A stretch of DNA of 64,000 bases from Chamaelirium japonicum. Taxonomy: Eukaryota > Streptophyta > Magnoliopsida > Liliales > Melanthiaceae. This document shows, in pieces, positions 1 through 14,307 of the stretch. The stretch spans positions 310,001 to 374,000 of the forward strand of contig CANTAL010000126.1 in assembly GCA_947650365.1 (NCBI GenBank), read 5' to 3'. Within the stretch, counting starts at the first letter, position 1. Each line of letters opens with the position of its first letter. A program made the translations under genes and the position numbers. The notes under the pieces were generated by a model. The model was not told where the DNA came from and did no database searches. It saw nothing but the letters and a program-made list of their open reading frames with translations.

Positions 1-215
1 GATCTATTCTAATTCTTTCGCACGAATGTATCCATTCTAATTAATTCGCACGAATGTATCGATTCTAATTCATTCATACGATCCATTTTAATTCATTCGT
101 ACGATCCATTCTAATTCATTCATACGATCTATTCTAATTCATTCATACAATCCATTCTAATTCTTTCACATGATCCATTCTAATTCATTCGTATGATCCA
201 TTCTAATTCATTCAT
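1..215 (+). repeat. Forward satellite block at window start
   Basis: The window opens inside the array with a TTCTTTCGCACGAATG-type 28-bp monomer, followed by 23-bp monomers with CATACG and CACATG boundary variants. The block really begins outside the window. Confidence 0.85.
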
Positions 216-343
216 TTGAATTAAATAGATACATTTGAATTAGAATAGATTGTGCGAATGAATTAGAATGGACCGTACGAATGAATTAGACGTACGAATG
301 AATTAGAATGGATACATTCGTGCGAATAAATTAGAATGGATCG
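216..343 (-). repeat. Short reverse satellite block
   Basis: About five reverse monomers. The left junction passes through an atypical AT-rich stretch (TTGAATTAAATAGATACATT) that fits neither orientation well. The right junction cuts a reverse monomer at GATCGT and continues with CATTCTAATTC. Confidence 0.85.
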
Positions 344-1733
344 TCATTCTAATTCATTCGTATGATCCATTCTAATTCATTTGTATCCATTCTATTTCAT
401 TCGCATGATCCATTCTAATTCATTCGCGCAATCTATTCTAATTCATTCGTACGATCCATTCTAATTCATTCGTACGATCCATTCTAATTCATTCATACAA
501 TCCATTCTAATTTATTCGCACGAATGTATCCATTCTAATTCATTCGTACGATCCATTCTAATTCATTCGCACAATCTATTCTAATTCATTCATACGATCC
601 ATTCTAATTCATTCGCACGAATGTATCCATTCTAATTCATTCATACGATCCATTCTACTTCATTCGTACTATCCGTTCTAATTCACTCATACGATCTATT
701 CTAATTCATTCATACGATCCATTCTAATTCATTTGCACTAATATATCCATTCTAATTCATTCGTACGATCCATTCTAATTCCTTCGTACAATCCATTCTA
801 ATTCCTTCGTACGATCCATTCTAATTCCTTCGTACGATCCATTCTATTTCATTCGTATGATCCATTCTAATTCCTTCGTACGATCCATTCTAATTCCTTC
901 GTATCCATTCTAATTCACTCATACGATCCATTCTAATTCATTCGTACGATCCATTCTAATTCATTCATACAATCCATTCTAATTCATTCGCACGAATGTA
1001 TCCATTCTAATCCATTCGTACGATCCATTCTAATCCATTCGTACGATCCATTCTAATTCATTCGCATGAATGTAACCATTCTAATTCATTCATTTGATCC
1101 ATTCTAATTCATTCGTACGATCCATTCTAATTCATTCGTCTGATCCATTCTAATTCATTCGCACGAATGTATCCATTCTAATTCATTCGTACGATCCATT
1201 CTAATTCATTCGTAAGATCCATTCTAATTCATTCGTACGATCCATTCTAATTCATTCGTACGATCCATTCTAATTCATTCGCACGAATGTATCCATTCTA
1301 GTTCATTCGTACGATCCATTCTAGTTCATTCGTACGATCCATTCTAATTCATTCGTACGATCCATTCTAATTCATTTGTATGATCCATTCTAATTAATTC
1401 GTATGATCCATTCTAATTCATTCGTACGATCCATTCTAATTCATTCATACAATCCATTCTAATTCATTCGCACGAATGTATCCATTCTAATTAATTCGTA
1501 CGATCCATTCTAATTCATTCGTATGATCCATTCTAATTCATTCGCACGATCCAGTCTAATGGATTCGCACGATCCATTCTAATTCATTCGCACGAATGTA
1601 TCCATTCTAATTCATTCGTACGATCCATTCTAATTCATTAATATAATCCATTCTAATTCATTCGTACGATCCATTCTAATTCATATGCACAAAGGTATCC
1701 ATTCTAATTAATTCGTACGATCCATTCTAATTC
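344..1733 (+). repeat. Forward satellite block, 1.4 kb
   Basis: Forward monomers mixed with about ten 28-bp forms. A cluster of TTCCTTCG monomers lies at about 777-910. The part from about 400 to 910 matches about 32,310-32,790 inside the HOR at an offset of 31,907, including the rare CTACTTCATTCGTACTATCC variant. It also shares the TTCCTTCG cluster with 17,885-18,110. The block ends at a forward-to-reverse junction, CTGGATCG. Confidence 0.9.
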
Positions 1734-3229
1734 TGGATCGTACGAATGAATTAGAATGGATACATTCGTGCGAATGAATTAGAATTGATTGTACGAATGA
1801 ATTAGAATGGATAGTGCGAATGAATTAGAATGGATCGTACGAATGAATTAGAATGGATCGTACGAATGAACTAGAATGGATACATTCGTGCGAATGAATT
1901 AGAATGGATCGTACGAATGAATTAGAATGGATCGTACGAATGGATTAGAATGGATCATACGAATGAATTAGAATGGATCGTGCGAATGAATTAGAATGGA
2001 TCGAACGAATGAATTAGAATGGATATATTCGAGCGAATGAATTAGAATAGATCGTAGGAATGAATTAGAATGGATCATACGAATGAATTAAAATGGATCG
2101 TACGAACGAATTAGAATGGATTGTACGAACGAATTAGAATGGATCATATGAACGAATTAGAATGGATCGTACGAATGAATTAGAATGGATACATTCGAGC
2201 GAATGAATTAGAATGGATCGTACGAATGAATTAGAATAGATCATAGGAATGAATTACAATGGATCGTGCAAATGACTTAGAATGGATACATTCGTGCGAA
2301 TGAATTAGAATGGATCGTGCGAATGAATTAGAATGGATCGTACGAATGAATTAGAATGGATATATTTGAACGAATAAATTAGAATGGATCATACGAATGA
2401 ATTAGAATGGATCGTACGAATGAATTAGAATGGATAGTGCGAATGAATTAGAATCGATCGTACGAATGAATTAGAATGGATCATACGAATGAATTAGATC
2501 GTACGAATGAATTAGAATGGATCGTACGAATGAATTAAAATGGATACATTCGAGCGAATGAATTAGAATAGATCGTAGGAATGAATTAGAATGGATCGTA
2601 CGAATGAATTAGAATGGATACATTTGTGAGAATGAATTAGAATGGATCGTACGAATGAATTAGAATGCATCGTACGAAAGAATTAGAATGGATATATTCG
2701 TGCGAATGAATTAGAATGGATCGTACAAATGAATTAGACTGGATCGTACGAATGAATTTGAATGGATACATTTGTGTGAATGAATCTAAATGGATTGTAT
2801 GAATGAATTACAATGGATCGTACGAATGAATTAGAATGGATCGTACGAATGAATTAGAATAGCTCATACGAATGAATTAGAATGAATCGTATGAATGAAT
2901 TAGAATGGTTACATTCGTGCGAATGAATTAGAATAGATCGTACGAATGAATTAGAATGGATCGTAGGAATAAATTAGAATGGATCGTGGGATCGTACGAA
3001 TGAAATAGAATAGATTGTACGAATGAATTAGAATGGATTCGTACGAATGAATTAGAATGGATACATTCGTGCGAATGAATTAGAATGGATCGTACCAATG
3101 AGTAAGAATGGATCGTACGAATGAAATAGAATGGATTGTGCGAATGAATTGGAATGGATCGTACGAATGAATTAGAATGGATTGTATGAATGAATTAGAA
3201 TAGATCGTATGAATGAATTAGAATGGATC
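1734..3229 (-). repeat. Reverse satellite block, 1.5 kb
   Basis: Reverse monomers with interspersed 28-bp forms (ATACATTCGTGCGAATG). Near 2,985-3,000 a monomer is shortened, with GATCGTGG running straight into GATCGTACG. The last about 240 bp (GTACCAATGAGTAAG, AATGAAATAG) open a module that recurs near 5,640, 9,180, 18,560 and 33,250. Confidence 0.9.
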
Positions 3230-3648
3230 GCACGAATGTATCCATTCTAATTCATTCATACGAATCCATTCTAATTCATTCGTACAATCCATTCTATTTC
3301 ATTCGAACGATCCATTCTTACTCATTCGTATGATCCATTCTAATTCATTCGCACGAATGTATCCATTCTAAATCATTCGTACGATCCATTCTAATTCATT
3401 CGTACGATCCATTCTAAATCATTCGTAAAATCCATTCTATTTCATTCGTACGATCAATTCTAATTCATTAGCACGATCCATTCTAATTCATTCGTACGAT
3501 CCATTCAAATTCATTCGCACGATCCATTCTAATTCATTCGTACAATCCATTCTATTTCATTCGTACAATCCATTCTTACTCATTCGTATGATCCATTCTA
3601 ATTCATTCGGATGAATGTATCCATAATTCATTCTAATTCTAACTCATT
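3230..3648 (+). repeat. Forward block, module with CTATTTC, CTTACTC and CTAAATC variants
   Basis: Starts at the junction GGATCGCACGAATG and carries, in order, CTATTTC, CTTACTC, a 28-bp form, CTAAATC and TTAGCACG monomers. The same series appears at 5,908, 18,812 and 19,975. It ends in a degenerate run of ATTCTAATTC pieces before the flip at about 3,649. Confidence 0.9.
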
Positions 3649-5907
3649 ATGAATGAATTAGAATGGATCCTACGAATGGATTAGAATGAATTAGAATGAA
3701 TTAGAATGGATACATTCGTGCGAATGAATTAGAATGGATCGTACGAATGAATTAGAATGGATACATTCGTGCGAATGAATTAGAATAGATTGTGCGAATG
3801 AATAAGAACAGATCGTGCGAATGAATTAGAATGGATCGTATGAATGAATTAGAATGGATCGTACGAATGAATTAGAATGGATACATTCGTGCGAATGAAT
3901 TAGAATGGATCGGACGAATGAATTAGAATGGATCGTACGAATGAATTAGAATGGATCAAATGAATGTATTAAAATGGTTACATTCATGCGAATGAATTAG
4001 AATGGATCGTACGAATGGATTAGAATGGATCGTACGAATGGATTAGAATGTATACATTCGAGCGAATGAATTAGAATGGATCGTACGAATGAATTAGAAT
4101 GGATCGTACGAATGGATTAGAATGGATCCTACGAATGGATTAGAATGGATACCTTTGTGATCAGACGAATAAATTAGAATGGATCGTACGAATGAATTAG
4201 AATAGATTGTATGAATGAGTTAGAATGGATCGTACGAAGGAATTAGAATGGATCGTACGAATGAATTAGAATGGATCGTACGAATGGACTAGAATGGATC
4301 GTATGAATGAATTAGAATGGATCGTACGAATAAATTAGAATGGATACATTTGTCCGAATGAATTAGAATGGATCAAACGAATGAGTAAGAATGGATCGTA
4401 CGATGAAATAGAATAGATTGTACGAATGAATTAGAATGGATCCTACGAATGAATTAGAATGGATCGTGCGAATGAATTAGAATGGATACATTCGTCCGAA
4501 TGAATTAGAATGGATCATACGAATGAGTAAGAATGGATCGTGCGAATGAATTAGAATGGATCATACGAATGAATTAGAATGGATATATTCGTGCAAATGA
4601 ATTAGAATGGATCGTATGAATGTATTAGAATGGATCGTATGAGTGATTTAGAATGGATCGTACGAATGAATTAGAATTGATCGTACGAATGAATTAGAAT
4701 GGATCGTGCGAATGAATTAGAATGGATCGTACGAATGAATTAGAATGGATCGTACGAATGAACTAGAATGGATACATTCGTGCGAATGAATTAGAATAGA
4801 TCGTACGAATGAATTAGAATGGATCGTACGAATGAATTAGAATGGATACATTCGTGCGAATGAATTAGAATAGATCGGACGAATGAATTAGAATGGATCA
4901 TACGAATGAATTAGAATGGATCGTACGAATGAATTAGAATGGATCGTATGAATGAATTAGAATGGATACAATCGTGCGAATGAATTAGAATTGATCGTAC
5001 GAATGAATTAGAATGGATCGTGCGAATGAATTAGAATGGATCGTACGAATGAATTAGAATGGATCGTACGAATGAACTAGAATGGATACATTCGTGCGAA
5101 TGAATTAGAATGGATCGTACGAATGAATTAGAATGGATCGTATGAATGAATTAGAATGGATCGTACGAATGAATTAGACTGGATCGTACGAATGAATTAG
5201 AATGGATACATTCGTGCGAATGAATTAGAATGGATCGGACGAATGAATTAGAATGGATCGTACGAATGAATTAGAATGGATCAAATGAATGAATTAGAAT
5301 GGATCGTACGAATGAATTAGAATGGATCGTACGAATAAATTAGAATGGATCGTACGAATGAATTAGAATGGATCGAACGAAAAAATTAGAATGGATCGTA
5401 CGAATGAATTAGAATAGATCGTACGAATGAATTAGAATAGATCGTACGAATAAATTAGAATGGATCGTACAAATGGATCGTACGAATGGATTAGAATGGA
5501 TCGTACGAATGGATTAGAATGGATACATTCGAGCGAATGAATTAGAATGGTGTACGAATGAATTAGAATGGATCGTACGAATAAATTAGAATGGATACAT
5601 TCGTCCGAATGAATTAGAATGGATCATACGAATGAGTAAGAATGGATCGTACGAATGAAATAGAATAGATTATACGAATGAATTAGAATGGATTCGTACG
5701 AATGAATTAGAATGGATACATTCGTGCGAATGAATTAGAATGGATCGTACCAATGACTAAGAATGGATCGTACGAATGAGATAGAATGGATTGTGCGAAT
5801 GAATTAGAATGGATCGTACGAATGAATTAGAATGGATCGTGTGAAAGAATTAGAATGGATTGTATGAATGAATTAGAATAGATCGTATGAATGAATTAGA
5901 ATGGATC
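3649..5907 (-). repeat. Reverse satellite block, 2.3 kb
   Basis: A long reverse block with many 28-bp forms, runs of AATGGATTAGAATGG monomers (about 4,010-4,150) and one truncated unit near 4,155 (CCTTTGTGATCAGACG). Its last 330 bp match the end of the 1,734-3,229 block, with an offset of about 2,679 bp. Confidence 0.9.
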
Positions 5908-6417
5908 GCACGAATGTATCCATTCTAATTCATTCGTACGAATCCATTCTAATTCATTCGTACAATCCATTCTATTTCATTCGTACGAACCATTCTTACT
6001 CATTCGTATGATCCATTCTAATTCATTCGCACGAATGTATCCATTCTAAATCATTCGTACGATCCAATCTAATTCATTCGTACGATCCATTCTAAATCAT
6101 TCGTACAATGCATTCTATTTCATTCGTACGATCAATTCTAATTCATTAGCACGATCCATTCTAATTCATTCGTACGATCCATTCAAATTCATTCGCACGA
6201 TCCATTCGAATTCATTCGTACAATCCATTCTATTTCATTCGTACGATCCATTCTTACTCATTCGTATGATCCATTCTAATTCATTCGCACGAATGTATCC
6301 ATTCTAATCCATTCGAACGATCCATTCTAATCCATTCGTACAATCCATTCTAATTCATTCGCATGAATGTAACCATTCTAATTCATTCATTTGATCCATT
6401 CTAATTCATTCGCATGA
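5908..6417 (+). repeat. Forward block, second copy of the 3,230 module
   Basis: This repeats 3,230-3,600 at an offset of about 2,679 bp, with scattered substitutions. It then continues with CTAATCCATTCG and GCATGAATGTAACC monomers that the first copy lacks. Those markers are also found at 19,200-19,300, 20,360-20,460 and 35,460-35,540. Confidence 0.9.
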
Positions 6418-7357
6418 ATGGATTCGTACGAATGAATTAGAATGGATACATTCGTGCGAATGAATTAGAATAGATCATACGAATGAGTAAGAATGGATTG
6501 TACGAATGAAATAGAATAGATTGTACGAATGAAATAGAATAGATTGTACGAATGAATTAGAATGGATCCTACGAATGAATTAGAATGGATCGTGTGAAAG
6601 AATTAGAATGGATCGTACGAATGAATTAGAATGGATCGTACGAATGAATTAGAATGGATACATTCGTGCGAATGAATTAGAATTGATTGTACGAATGAAT
6701 TAGAATGGATGGTGCGAATGAATTAGAATGGATCGTATGAATGAATTAGAATGGATCGTACGAATGAACTAGAATGGATACATTCGTGCGAATGAATTAG
6801 AATGGATCGTACGAATGAATTAGAATGGTTCGTACGAATGAATTAGAATGGATCTTACGAATGAATTAGAATGGATACATTCGTCCGAATGAATTAGAAT
6901 GGATCATACGAATGAATTAGAATGGATCGGACAAATGAATTAGAATGGATCGTACGAAGGAATTAGAATGGATCGTACGAATGAATTAGAATGGATCGTA
7001 GGAATAAATTAGAATGGATACATTCGTCCGAATGATTTAGAATGGATCATACAAATGAGTAAGAATGGATCGTACGAATGAAATAGAATGGATCGTACGA
7101 ATGAACTAGAATGGAAACATTCGTGCGAATGAATTAGAATGGATCGGACGAATGAATTAGAATGGATCGTACGAATGAATTAGAATGGATCGTACGAATG
7201 AATTAGAATGGATCGTATGAATGAATTAGAATGAATACATTCGTGCGAATGAATTAGAATTGATCGTACGAATGAATTAGAATGGATCGTGCGAATGAAT
7301 TAGAATGGATCATACGAATAAATTAGAATGGATCGTATGAATGAACTAGAATGGATA
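6418..7357 (-). repeat. Reverse satellite block, 0.9 kb
   Basis: Reverse 23- and 28-bp monomers that include the AATGAGTAAG and AATGAAATAG variants. The right junction is GGATACATTCTAATTC: a reverse 28-bp form switches to forward inside CATTC. Confidence 0.88.
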
Positions 7358-7652
7358 CATTCTAATTCATTCGTATGATCCATTCTAATTCATTCGTACG
7401 ATCCATTCTAATTCATTCATACAATCCATTCTAATTCAATCGTACGATCCATTCTAATTTATTCGCACAAATATATCCATTCTAATTCATTCGTACGATC
7501 CATTCTAATTCATTCGCACGATCCATTCTAATTCATTCGTACGATCCATTCTAATTCAATCGTACGATCCATTCTAATTCATTCGTAATTCTAATTAATT
7601 CGTATGATCCATTCTAATTCATTCGTACGATCCATTGTAATTCATTCATTCG
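7358..7652 (+). repeat. Short forward satellite block
   Basis: About twelve forward monomers. One is shortened near 7,585 (CATTCGTAATTCTAATTAATTC). The block ends in a doubled CATTCATTCGTAC at the flip. Confidence 0.85.
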
Positions 7653-8994
7653 TACAAATGAGTTAGAATGGATTGTATGAATGAATTAGAATGGATTAGA
7701 ATGGATTGTACATAATGAATTAGAATGGATTGTATGAATGAATTAGAATGGATCATACGAATGAGTAAGAATGGATTGTACGAATGAATTAGAATGGATC
7801 ATATGAATGAATTAGAATGGATCATACGAATTAATTAGAATGGATCATACGAATGAAATAGAATGGATCGTACGAAGGAATTAGAATGGATCGTACGAAG
7901 GAATTAGAATGGATCGTACGAATGAATTAGAATGGATATATTCGTGCAAATGAATTAGAATGGATCGTATGAATGAATTAGAATGGATCATATGAGTGAA
8001 TTAGAACGGATAGTACGAATGAAGTAGAATGGATCGTTTGAATGAATTAGAATGGATACATTCGTGCGAATGAATTAGAATGGATCGTATGAATAAATTA
8101 CAATGGATCATACGAATGAATTAGAATGGATCGTGCGAATGAATTAGAATGGATCGTACGAATGAATTAGAATGGATCGTACGAATGAACTAGAATGGAT
8201 ACATTCGTGCGAATGAATTAGAATGGATCGTACGAATGAATTAGAATCGTACCAATGAGTAAGAATGGATCGTACGAATGAAATAGAATGGATTGTGCGA
8301 ATGAATTAGAATGGATCGTACGAATGAATTAGAATGGATCGTGTGAAAGAATTAGAATGGATTGTATGAATGAATTAGAATGGATCATACGAATGAGTAA
8401 GAATGGATCGTACGAATGAATTAGAATTGATCGTTCGAATGAATTAGAATGGATCGTACGAATAAATTAGAATGGATACATTCGTCCGAATGAATTAGAA
8501 TGGATCATACGAATAAGTAAAAATGGATCGTACGAATGAAATAGAATAGATTGTACGAATGAATTAGAATGGATCCTACGAATGAATTAGAATGGATCGC
8601 ACGAATGAATTAGAATGGATCATATTAATGAATTAGAATGGATCGTACGAATGAATTAGAATGGATACATTCGTGCAAATAAATTAGAATGGATTGTATG
8701 AATGAATTAGAATGGATCGTACGAATGAATTAGAATGGATCGTACGAATGAATTAGAATAGATTGTGCGAATGAATTAGAATGGATCGTAAGAATGAATT
8801 AGAATGGATCGTACGAAGGAATTTGAATGGATCGTACGAATGAATTAGAATGGATCGTACGAATGAATTAGAATGGATCGTACGAAGGAATTAGAATGGA
8901 TCGTATGAATGAATTAGAATGGATCGTACGATTGAATTAGAATGGATCATACGAATGAGTAAGAATGGATTGTATGAATGAATTAGATTGGATC
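7653..8994 (-). repeat. Reverse satellite block, 1.3 kb
   Basis: Reverse monomers with a cluster of ACGAAGGAATTAG variants (about 7,865-7,920), the reverse complement of the forward TTCCTTCG type. It carries reverse octamer elements, including GTGTGAAAGAATTAG near 8,341. Confidence 0.88.
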
Positions 8995-9017
8995 GTATGA
9001 TCCATTCTAATTAATTA
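8995..9017 (+). repeat. Single-monomer inversion
   Basis: One forward monomer (ATGATCCATTCTAATTAATT) sits alone between reverse monomers. It is the smallest clear orientation flip in the left region. Confidence 0.8.
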
Positions 9018-10860
9018 GCATGGATCGTGCTAATGAATTAGAATGGAATATACGAATGAATTAGAATGGATCGTAGAATGGAACGTACGAATGAATTAGA
9101 ATGGATCATACGAATGAGTAAGAATGGATCGTACGAATTAATTAGAATGGATTAGAATGGATTAGAATGGATCGTACGAATGAAATAGAATAGATTGTAC
9201 GAATGAATTAGAATGGATTCGTACGAATGAATTAGAATGGATACATTCGTGCGAATGAATTAGAATGGATCATACCAATGAGTAGGAATGGATCGTACGA
9301 ATGAAATAGAATGGATTGTGCGAATGAATTAGAATGGATCGTACGAATGAATTAGAATGGATCGTGTGAAAGAATTAGAATGGATTGTCTGAAAGAATTA
9401 GAATAGATCGTATGAATGAATTAGAATGGATCGTACGAATGAGTTAGAATGGATCGTGCGAATGAATTAGAATGGATCGTACGAATGAATTAGAATGGAT
9501 ACATTCGTGCGAATGAATTAGAATGGATCAGACGAATGAATTAGAATGGATCGTATGAATGAACTAGAATGGATCAAATGAATGAATTAGAATGGATCCT
9601 ACAAATGAATTAGAATGCATCGTACGAAAGAATTAGAATGGATATATTCGTGCGAATGAATTAGAATGGATCGTATGAATGAATTAGAATGGATCGTATG
9701 AGTGAATTAGAACGGATAGTACGAATGAAGTAGAATGGATCGTATGAATGAATTAGAATAGATCGTATGAATGAATTAGAATGGATCGTACGAATGAATT
9801 TGAATGGATCGTGCGAATGAATTAGAATGGATCATACGAATGAATTAGAGTGGATACATTTGTGCAAATGAATTAGAATGGATCGGACGAATGAATTAGA
9901 ATGGATCGTACGAATGAATTAGAATGGATCAAATGAATGAATTAGAATGGATCGTACGAATGAATTAGAATGCATCGTACGAATGAATTAGAATGCATCG
10001 TACGAAAGTGAATGAATTAGAATGGATCGTACGAATGAATTAGAATGGATCGTACGAATAAACTAGAATGGATACATTCGTGCGAATGAATTAGAATGGA
10101 TTCTATGAATGAATTAGAATGGATCGTACGAATGAATTAGAATGGATCGTATGAGTGAATTAGAATGGATACGAAGGAATTAGAATGGATCGTACGAAGG
10201 AATTAGAATGGATCATACGAATGAAATAGAATGGATCGTAAGAAGGAATTAGAATGGATCGTACAAAGGAATTAGAATGGATCGTACGAATGAATTAGAA
10301 TAGATATATTCGTGCAAATGAATTAGAATGGATCGTATGAATGAATTAGAATGGATCGTATGAGTGAATTAGAACGGATAGTACGAATGAAGTAGAATGG
10401 ATCGTATGAATGAATTAGAATGGATACATTCGTGCGTATGAATTAGAATGGATCATATGAATGAATTAGAATAGATTGTGCGAATGAATTAGAATGGATC
10501 GTACGAATGAATTAGAATGGATACATTCGTGCGAATAAATTAGAATGGATCGGACGAATGAATTAGAATGGATCATACGAATGAATTAGAATGGATCGTA
10601 CGAATGAATTAGAATGGATCGTACGAATAAATTAGAATGGATACATTCGTCCGAATGAATTAGAATGGATCATGCGAATGAGTAAGAATTGATCGTACGA
10701 ATTAAATAGAATAGATTGTACGAATGAATTAGAATGGATCCTACGAAAGAATTAGAATTGATCGTGTGAAAGAATTAGAATAGATTGTATGAATGAATTA
10801 GAATGGACCGTATGAATGAATTAGAATGGATCGTGCGAATGAATTCGAATGGATCGTACG
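9018..10860 (-). repeat. Reverse satellite block, 1.8 kb
   Basis: Reverse monomers with several shortened units: 9,075-9,085; tandem TTAGAATGGA pieces at 9,140-9,165; and 9,990-10,015. The last 200 bp (AATGAGTAAG, AATGAAATAG/AATTAAATAG, CCTACG, GTGTGAAAG) lead into a GAATTC-centred junction. That junction recurs at 21,803, 29,070, 41,853 and their copy-2 positions. Confidence 0.88.
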
Positions 10861-11164
10861 AATTCATTCTAATTCATTCATACAATCCATTCTAATTCTT
10901 TCACACGATCTATTCTAATTCATTCGTAGGATCCATTCTAATTCATTCGTACAATCTATTCTATTTCATTCGTACGATCCATTCTTACTCATTCGTATGA
11001 TCCATTCTAATTCATTCGGACGAATGTATCCATTCTAATTAATTCGTACGATCCATTATAATTCATTCGTTTGATCCATTCTAATTCATTCGTATAATCC
11101 ATTCTAATTCTTTCACACGATCCATTCTAATTCATTCGTAGGATCCATTCTAATTCATTCGTAC
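10861..11164 (+). repeat. Forward block with octamer elements
   Basis: Starts at GTACGAATTCATTC. It holds two incomplete runs of the octamer series (CATACAATCC, TTCTTTCACACG, GTAGGATCC, CTATTTC, CTTACTC). The nearest relative is 29,310-29,480 in the HOR. Confidence 0.88.
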
Positions 11165-11840
11165 AATGAGTAAGAATGGATCGTACGAATGAAATAGAAT
11201 GGATTGTACGAATGATTTAGAATGGATACATTCGTGCGAATGAATTAGAATGGATTGTGCGAATGAATTAGAATGGATCTTACGAATGAATTAGAATGGA
11301 TCGTGTGAAAGAATTAGAATGGATTGTATGAATGAATTAGAATAGATTGTATGAATGAATTAGAATGGATCGTACGAAGGAATTAGAATGGATCGTACGA
11401 ATGAATTAGAATGGATCGTACGAATGAATTAGAATAGATCGTACGAATGAATTAGAATGGATCGTGGGAAAGAATTAGAATGGATCGTATGAATGAATTA
11501 GAATGGATCGTGCGAATGAATTAGAATGGATCGTACGAATGAATTAGAATGGATACATTCGTGAGAATAAATTAGAATGGATACATTCATGCGAAAGAAT
11601 TAGAATAGATCGTATGAATGAATTAGAATGGATCCTATGAATGAATTAGAATGGATCGTGCGAATGAATTAGAATGGATCGTACGAACGAATTAGAATGG
11701 ATCGTGCTAATGAATTAGAATTGATCGAACGAATGAATTAGCATGGATCGTGCTAATGAATTAGAATGGAACGTACGAATGAATTAGAATGGATCGTGTG
11801 AAAGAAATAGAATAGATTGTATGAATGAATTAGAATGAAT
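11165..11840 (-). repeat. Reverse satellite block, 0.7 kb
   Basis: Reverse monomers that include the trimer marked GTGCTAATG, TTGATCGAACG and TTAGCATGG (about 11,700-11,770). This trimer recurs at 14,430, 33,705, 34,360 and 39,305, and in forward form elsewhere. The block ends at a GAATTC junction (11,837-11,842). Confidence 0.88.
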
Positions 11841-12624
11841 TCGTACGATCCATTCGAATTTATTCGCACGGTCCATTCTAATTCATTCATACGATCAATT
11901 CTAATTCATTCGTACGATCCATTCTAATTCATTCGCAAAAATGTATCCATTCTAATTCATTCGTACGATCCATTCTAATTCATTCGCACGATCCATTCTA
12001 ATTCATTCGTACGATCCATTCTAATTCATTTGCACGATCCATGCTAATTCATTCGTTCGATCAATTCTAATTCATTAGCACGATCCATTCTAATTCGTTC
12101 GTACGATCCATTCTAATTCATTCGCACGATCCATTCTAATTCATTCGTACGATCCATTCTAATTCATTAGCACGATCCATGCTAATTCATTCGTTCGATC
12201 AATTCTAATTCATTAGCACGATCCATTCTAATTCATTCGTACGATCCATTCTAATTCATTCGCACAAATGTATCCATTCTAATTCATTCGTACGATCCAT
12301 TCTAATTCATTCGCACGATCCATTCTAATTCATTCGTACAATCTATTCTATTTCATTCGTACGATCCATTCTAATTCATTCGTACGATCCATTCTAATTC
12401 ATTCGTACGATCTATTCTAATTCATTCGCACGATTCATTCTAATTCATTCGTACAATCCATTCTAATTCATTCGTACGATCCATTCTAATTCATTCGTAC
12501 GATCCATTCTAATTCATTCGTATGATCCATTCTAATTAATTCGTATGATCCATTCTAATTCATTCGTATATTCCATTCTAATTCATTAGCACGATCCATT
12601 CATTCGTACGATCCATTCTAATTC
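11841..12624 (+). repeat. Forward satellite block, 0.8 kb
   Basis: Contains the forward version of the TTAGCACG / CATGCTAATTC / CGTTCGATCAATTC trimer twice (near 12,030 and 12,165), about 137 bp apart. It ends at CAGGATCG, a junction like the one at 1,734. Confidence 0.88.
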
Positions 12625-13581
12625 AGGATCGTACGAATGAATTAGAATGGATACATTCATGCGAATGAATTAGAATTGATCGTACGAATGAATTAGAATG
12701 GATCGTGCGAATGAATTAGAATGGATCGTACGAATGAACTAGAATGGATACATTCGTGCGAATGAATTAGAATGGATCGTACGAATGAATTAGAATGGAT
12801 CGTACGAATGAATTAGAATGGATCTTACGAATGAATTAGAATGGATCGTACGAATGAATTAGAATGGATCGTACGAATGAATTAGAATGGATACATTCGT
12901 GCGAATGAATTAGAATGGATCGGACGAATGAATTAGAATGAATCGTACGAATGAATTAGAATGGATCAAATGAATGAATTAGAATGGATCGTACGAATGA
13001 ATTAGAATGCATCGTACGAAAGAATTAGAATGGATATATTCGTGCGAATGAATTAGAATGGATCGTACGAATGAATTAGACTGGATCGTACGAATGAATT
13101 TGAATGGATACATTTGTGCGAATGAATCTAAATGGATTGTATGAATGAATTACAATGGATCGTACGAATGAATTATAATGGATCGTACGAATGAATTAGA
13201 ATAGCTCATACGAATGAATTAGAATGAATCGTATGAATGAATTATAATGGTTACATTCGTGCGAATGAATTAGAATAGATCGTACGAATGAATTAGAATG
13301 GATCGTACGAATAAATTAGAATGGATCGTGGGAATGAATTAGAATGGATCGTACGAATGAATTAGAATGGATCTATCGAATGAGTTAGAATGGATCATAC
13401 AAATGAATTAGAATGGATTGTACGAATGAATTAGAATGGATTGTGCGAATGAATTAGAATGGATCGTATGAATGAATAAGAATGGATCGTACGAATGAAT
13501 TAGAATGGATCGTGCGAATGAATTAGCATGAATCGTACGAATGTATTAGAATGGATCGTACGAATGAATTAGAATGAATCG
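12625..13581 (-). repeat. Reverse satellite block, 1.0 kb
   Basis: Reverse monomers. About 13,010-13,330 (ATGCATCGTACGAAAG, TTAGACTGG, AATCTAAATGG, AATAGCTCATACG) closely repeats 2,665-2,990 with the same rare markers. A shorter version lies at 25,700-25,860 in the HOR. Confidence 0.88.
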
Positions 13582-14307
13582 TACGATCCATTCTATATCA
13601 TTCGTACGATCCATTCTAATTCATTCGCACGAATGTATCCATTCTAGTTCATTCATACGATCCATTCTAATTCATTCGTACGATCCATTCTAATTCATTC
13701 GCACGATCCATTCTAATTCATTCGTACGATCCATTCTAATTCATTCGTACGAATGTATCCATTCCAGTTCATTCGTACGATCCATTCTAATTCATTCGTA
13801 CGATCCAATCTAATTCATTCGCACGAATATATCCATTCTAATTCTTTCGTATGATGCATTCTAATTCATTCGTACGATCCATTCTAATTCATTCATTTGA
13901 TCCATTCTAATTCATTCGTACGATCCATTCTAATTCATTCGTCCGACCCATTCTAATTCATTCGCACGAATGTATCCATTCTAATTCATTCGTACGATCC
14001 CGTCTAATTCATTCGTACGACCCATTCTAATTCATTCGTAAGATCTATTCTAATTCATTCGGATGATCCATTCTAATTCATTCGTACGATCCATTCTAAT
14101 TCATTAGCACGATCCATGCTAATTCATTCGTTCGATCAATTCTAATTCATTAGCACGATCCATTCTAATTCATTCGTACGATCCATTATATTCCATTATA
14201 ATTCATTCGTACGATCGATTCTATTTCATTCATACGATCCATTCTTACTCATTGGTACGATCCATTCTAATTCATTCGCACGAATGGATCCATTCTAATT
14301 CATTTGT
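13582..14307 (+). repeat. Forward satellite block, 0.7 kb
   Basis: Forward 23- and 28-bp monomers with one more TTAGCACG trimer (about 14,103-14,170). A duplicated half-monomer (CCATTATATTCCATTATAATTC) lies near 14,190. Confidence 0.88.

Noticed and set aside
216-235. Promoter-like AT-rich stretch (TTGAATTAAATAGATACATT)
   Set aside because: It sits at an orientation switch and is explained by two degraded monomers meeting; no downstream transcript or gene exists to support a promoter.
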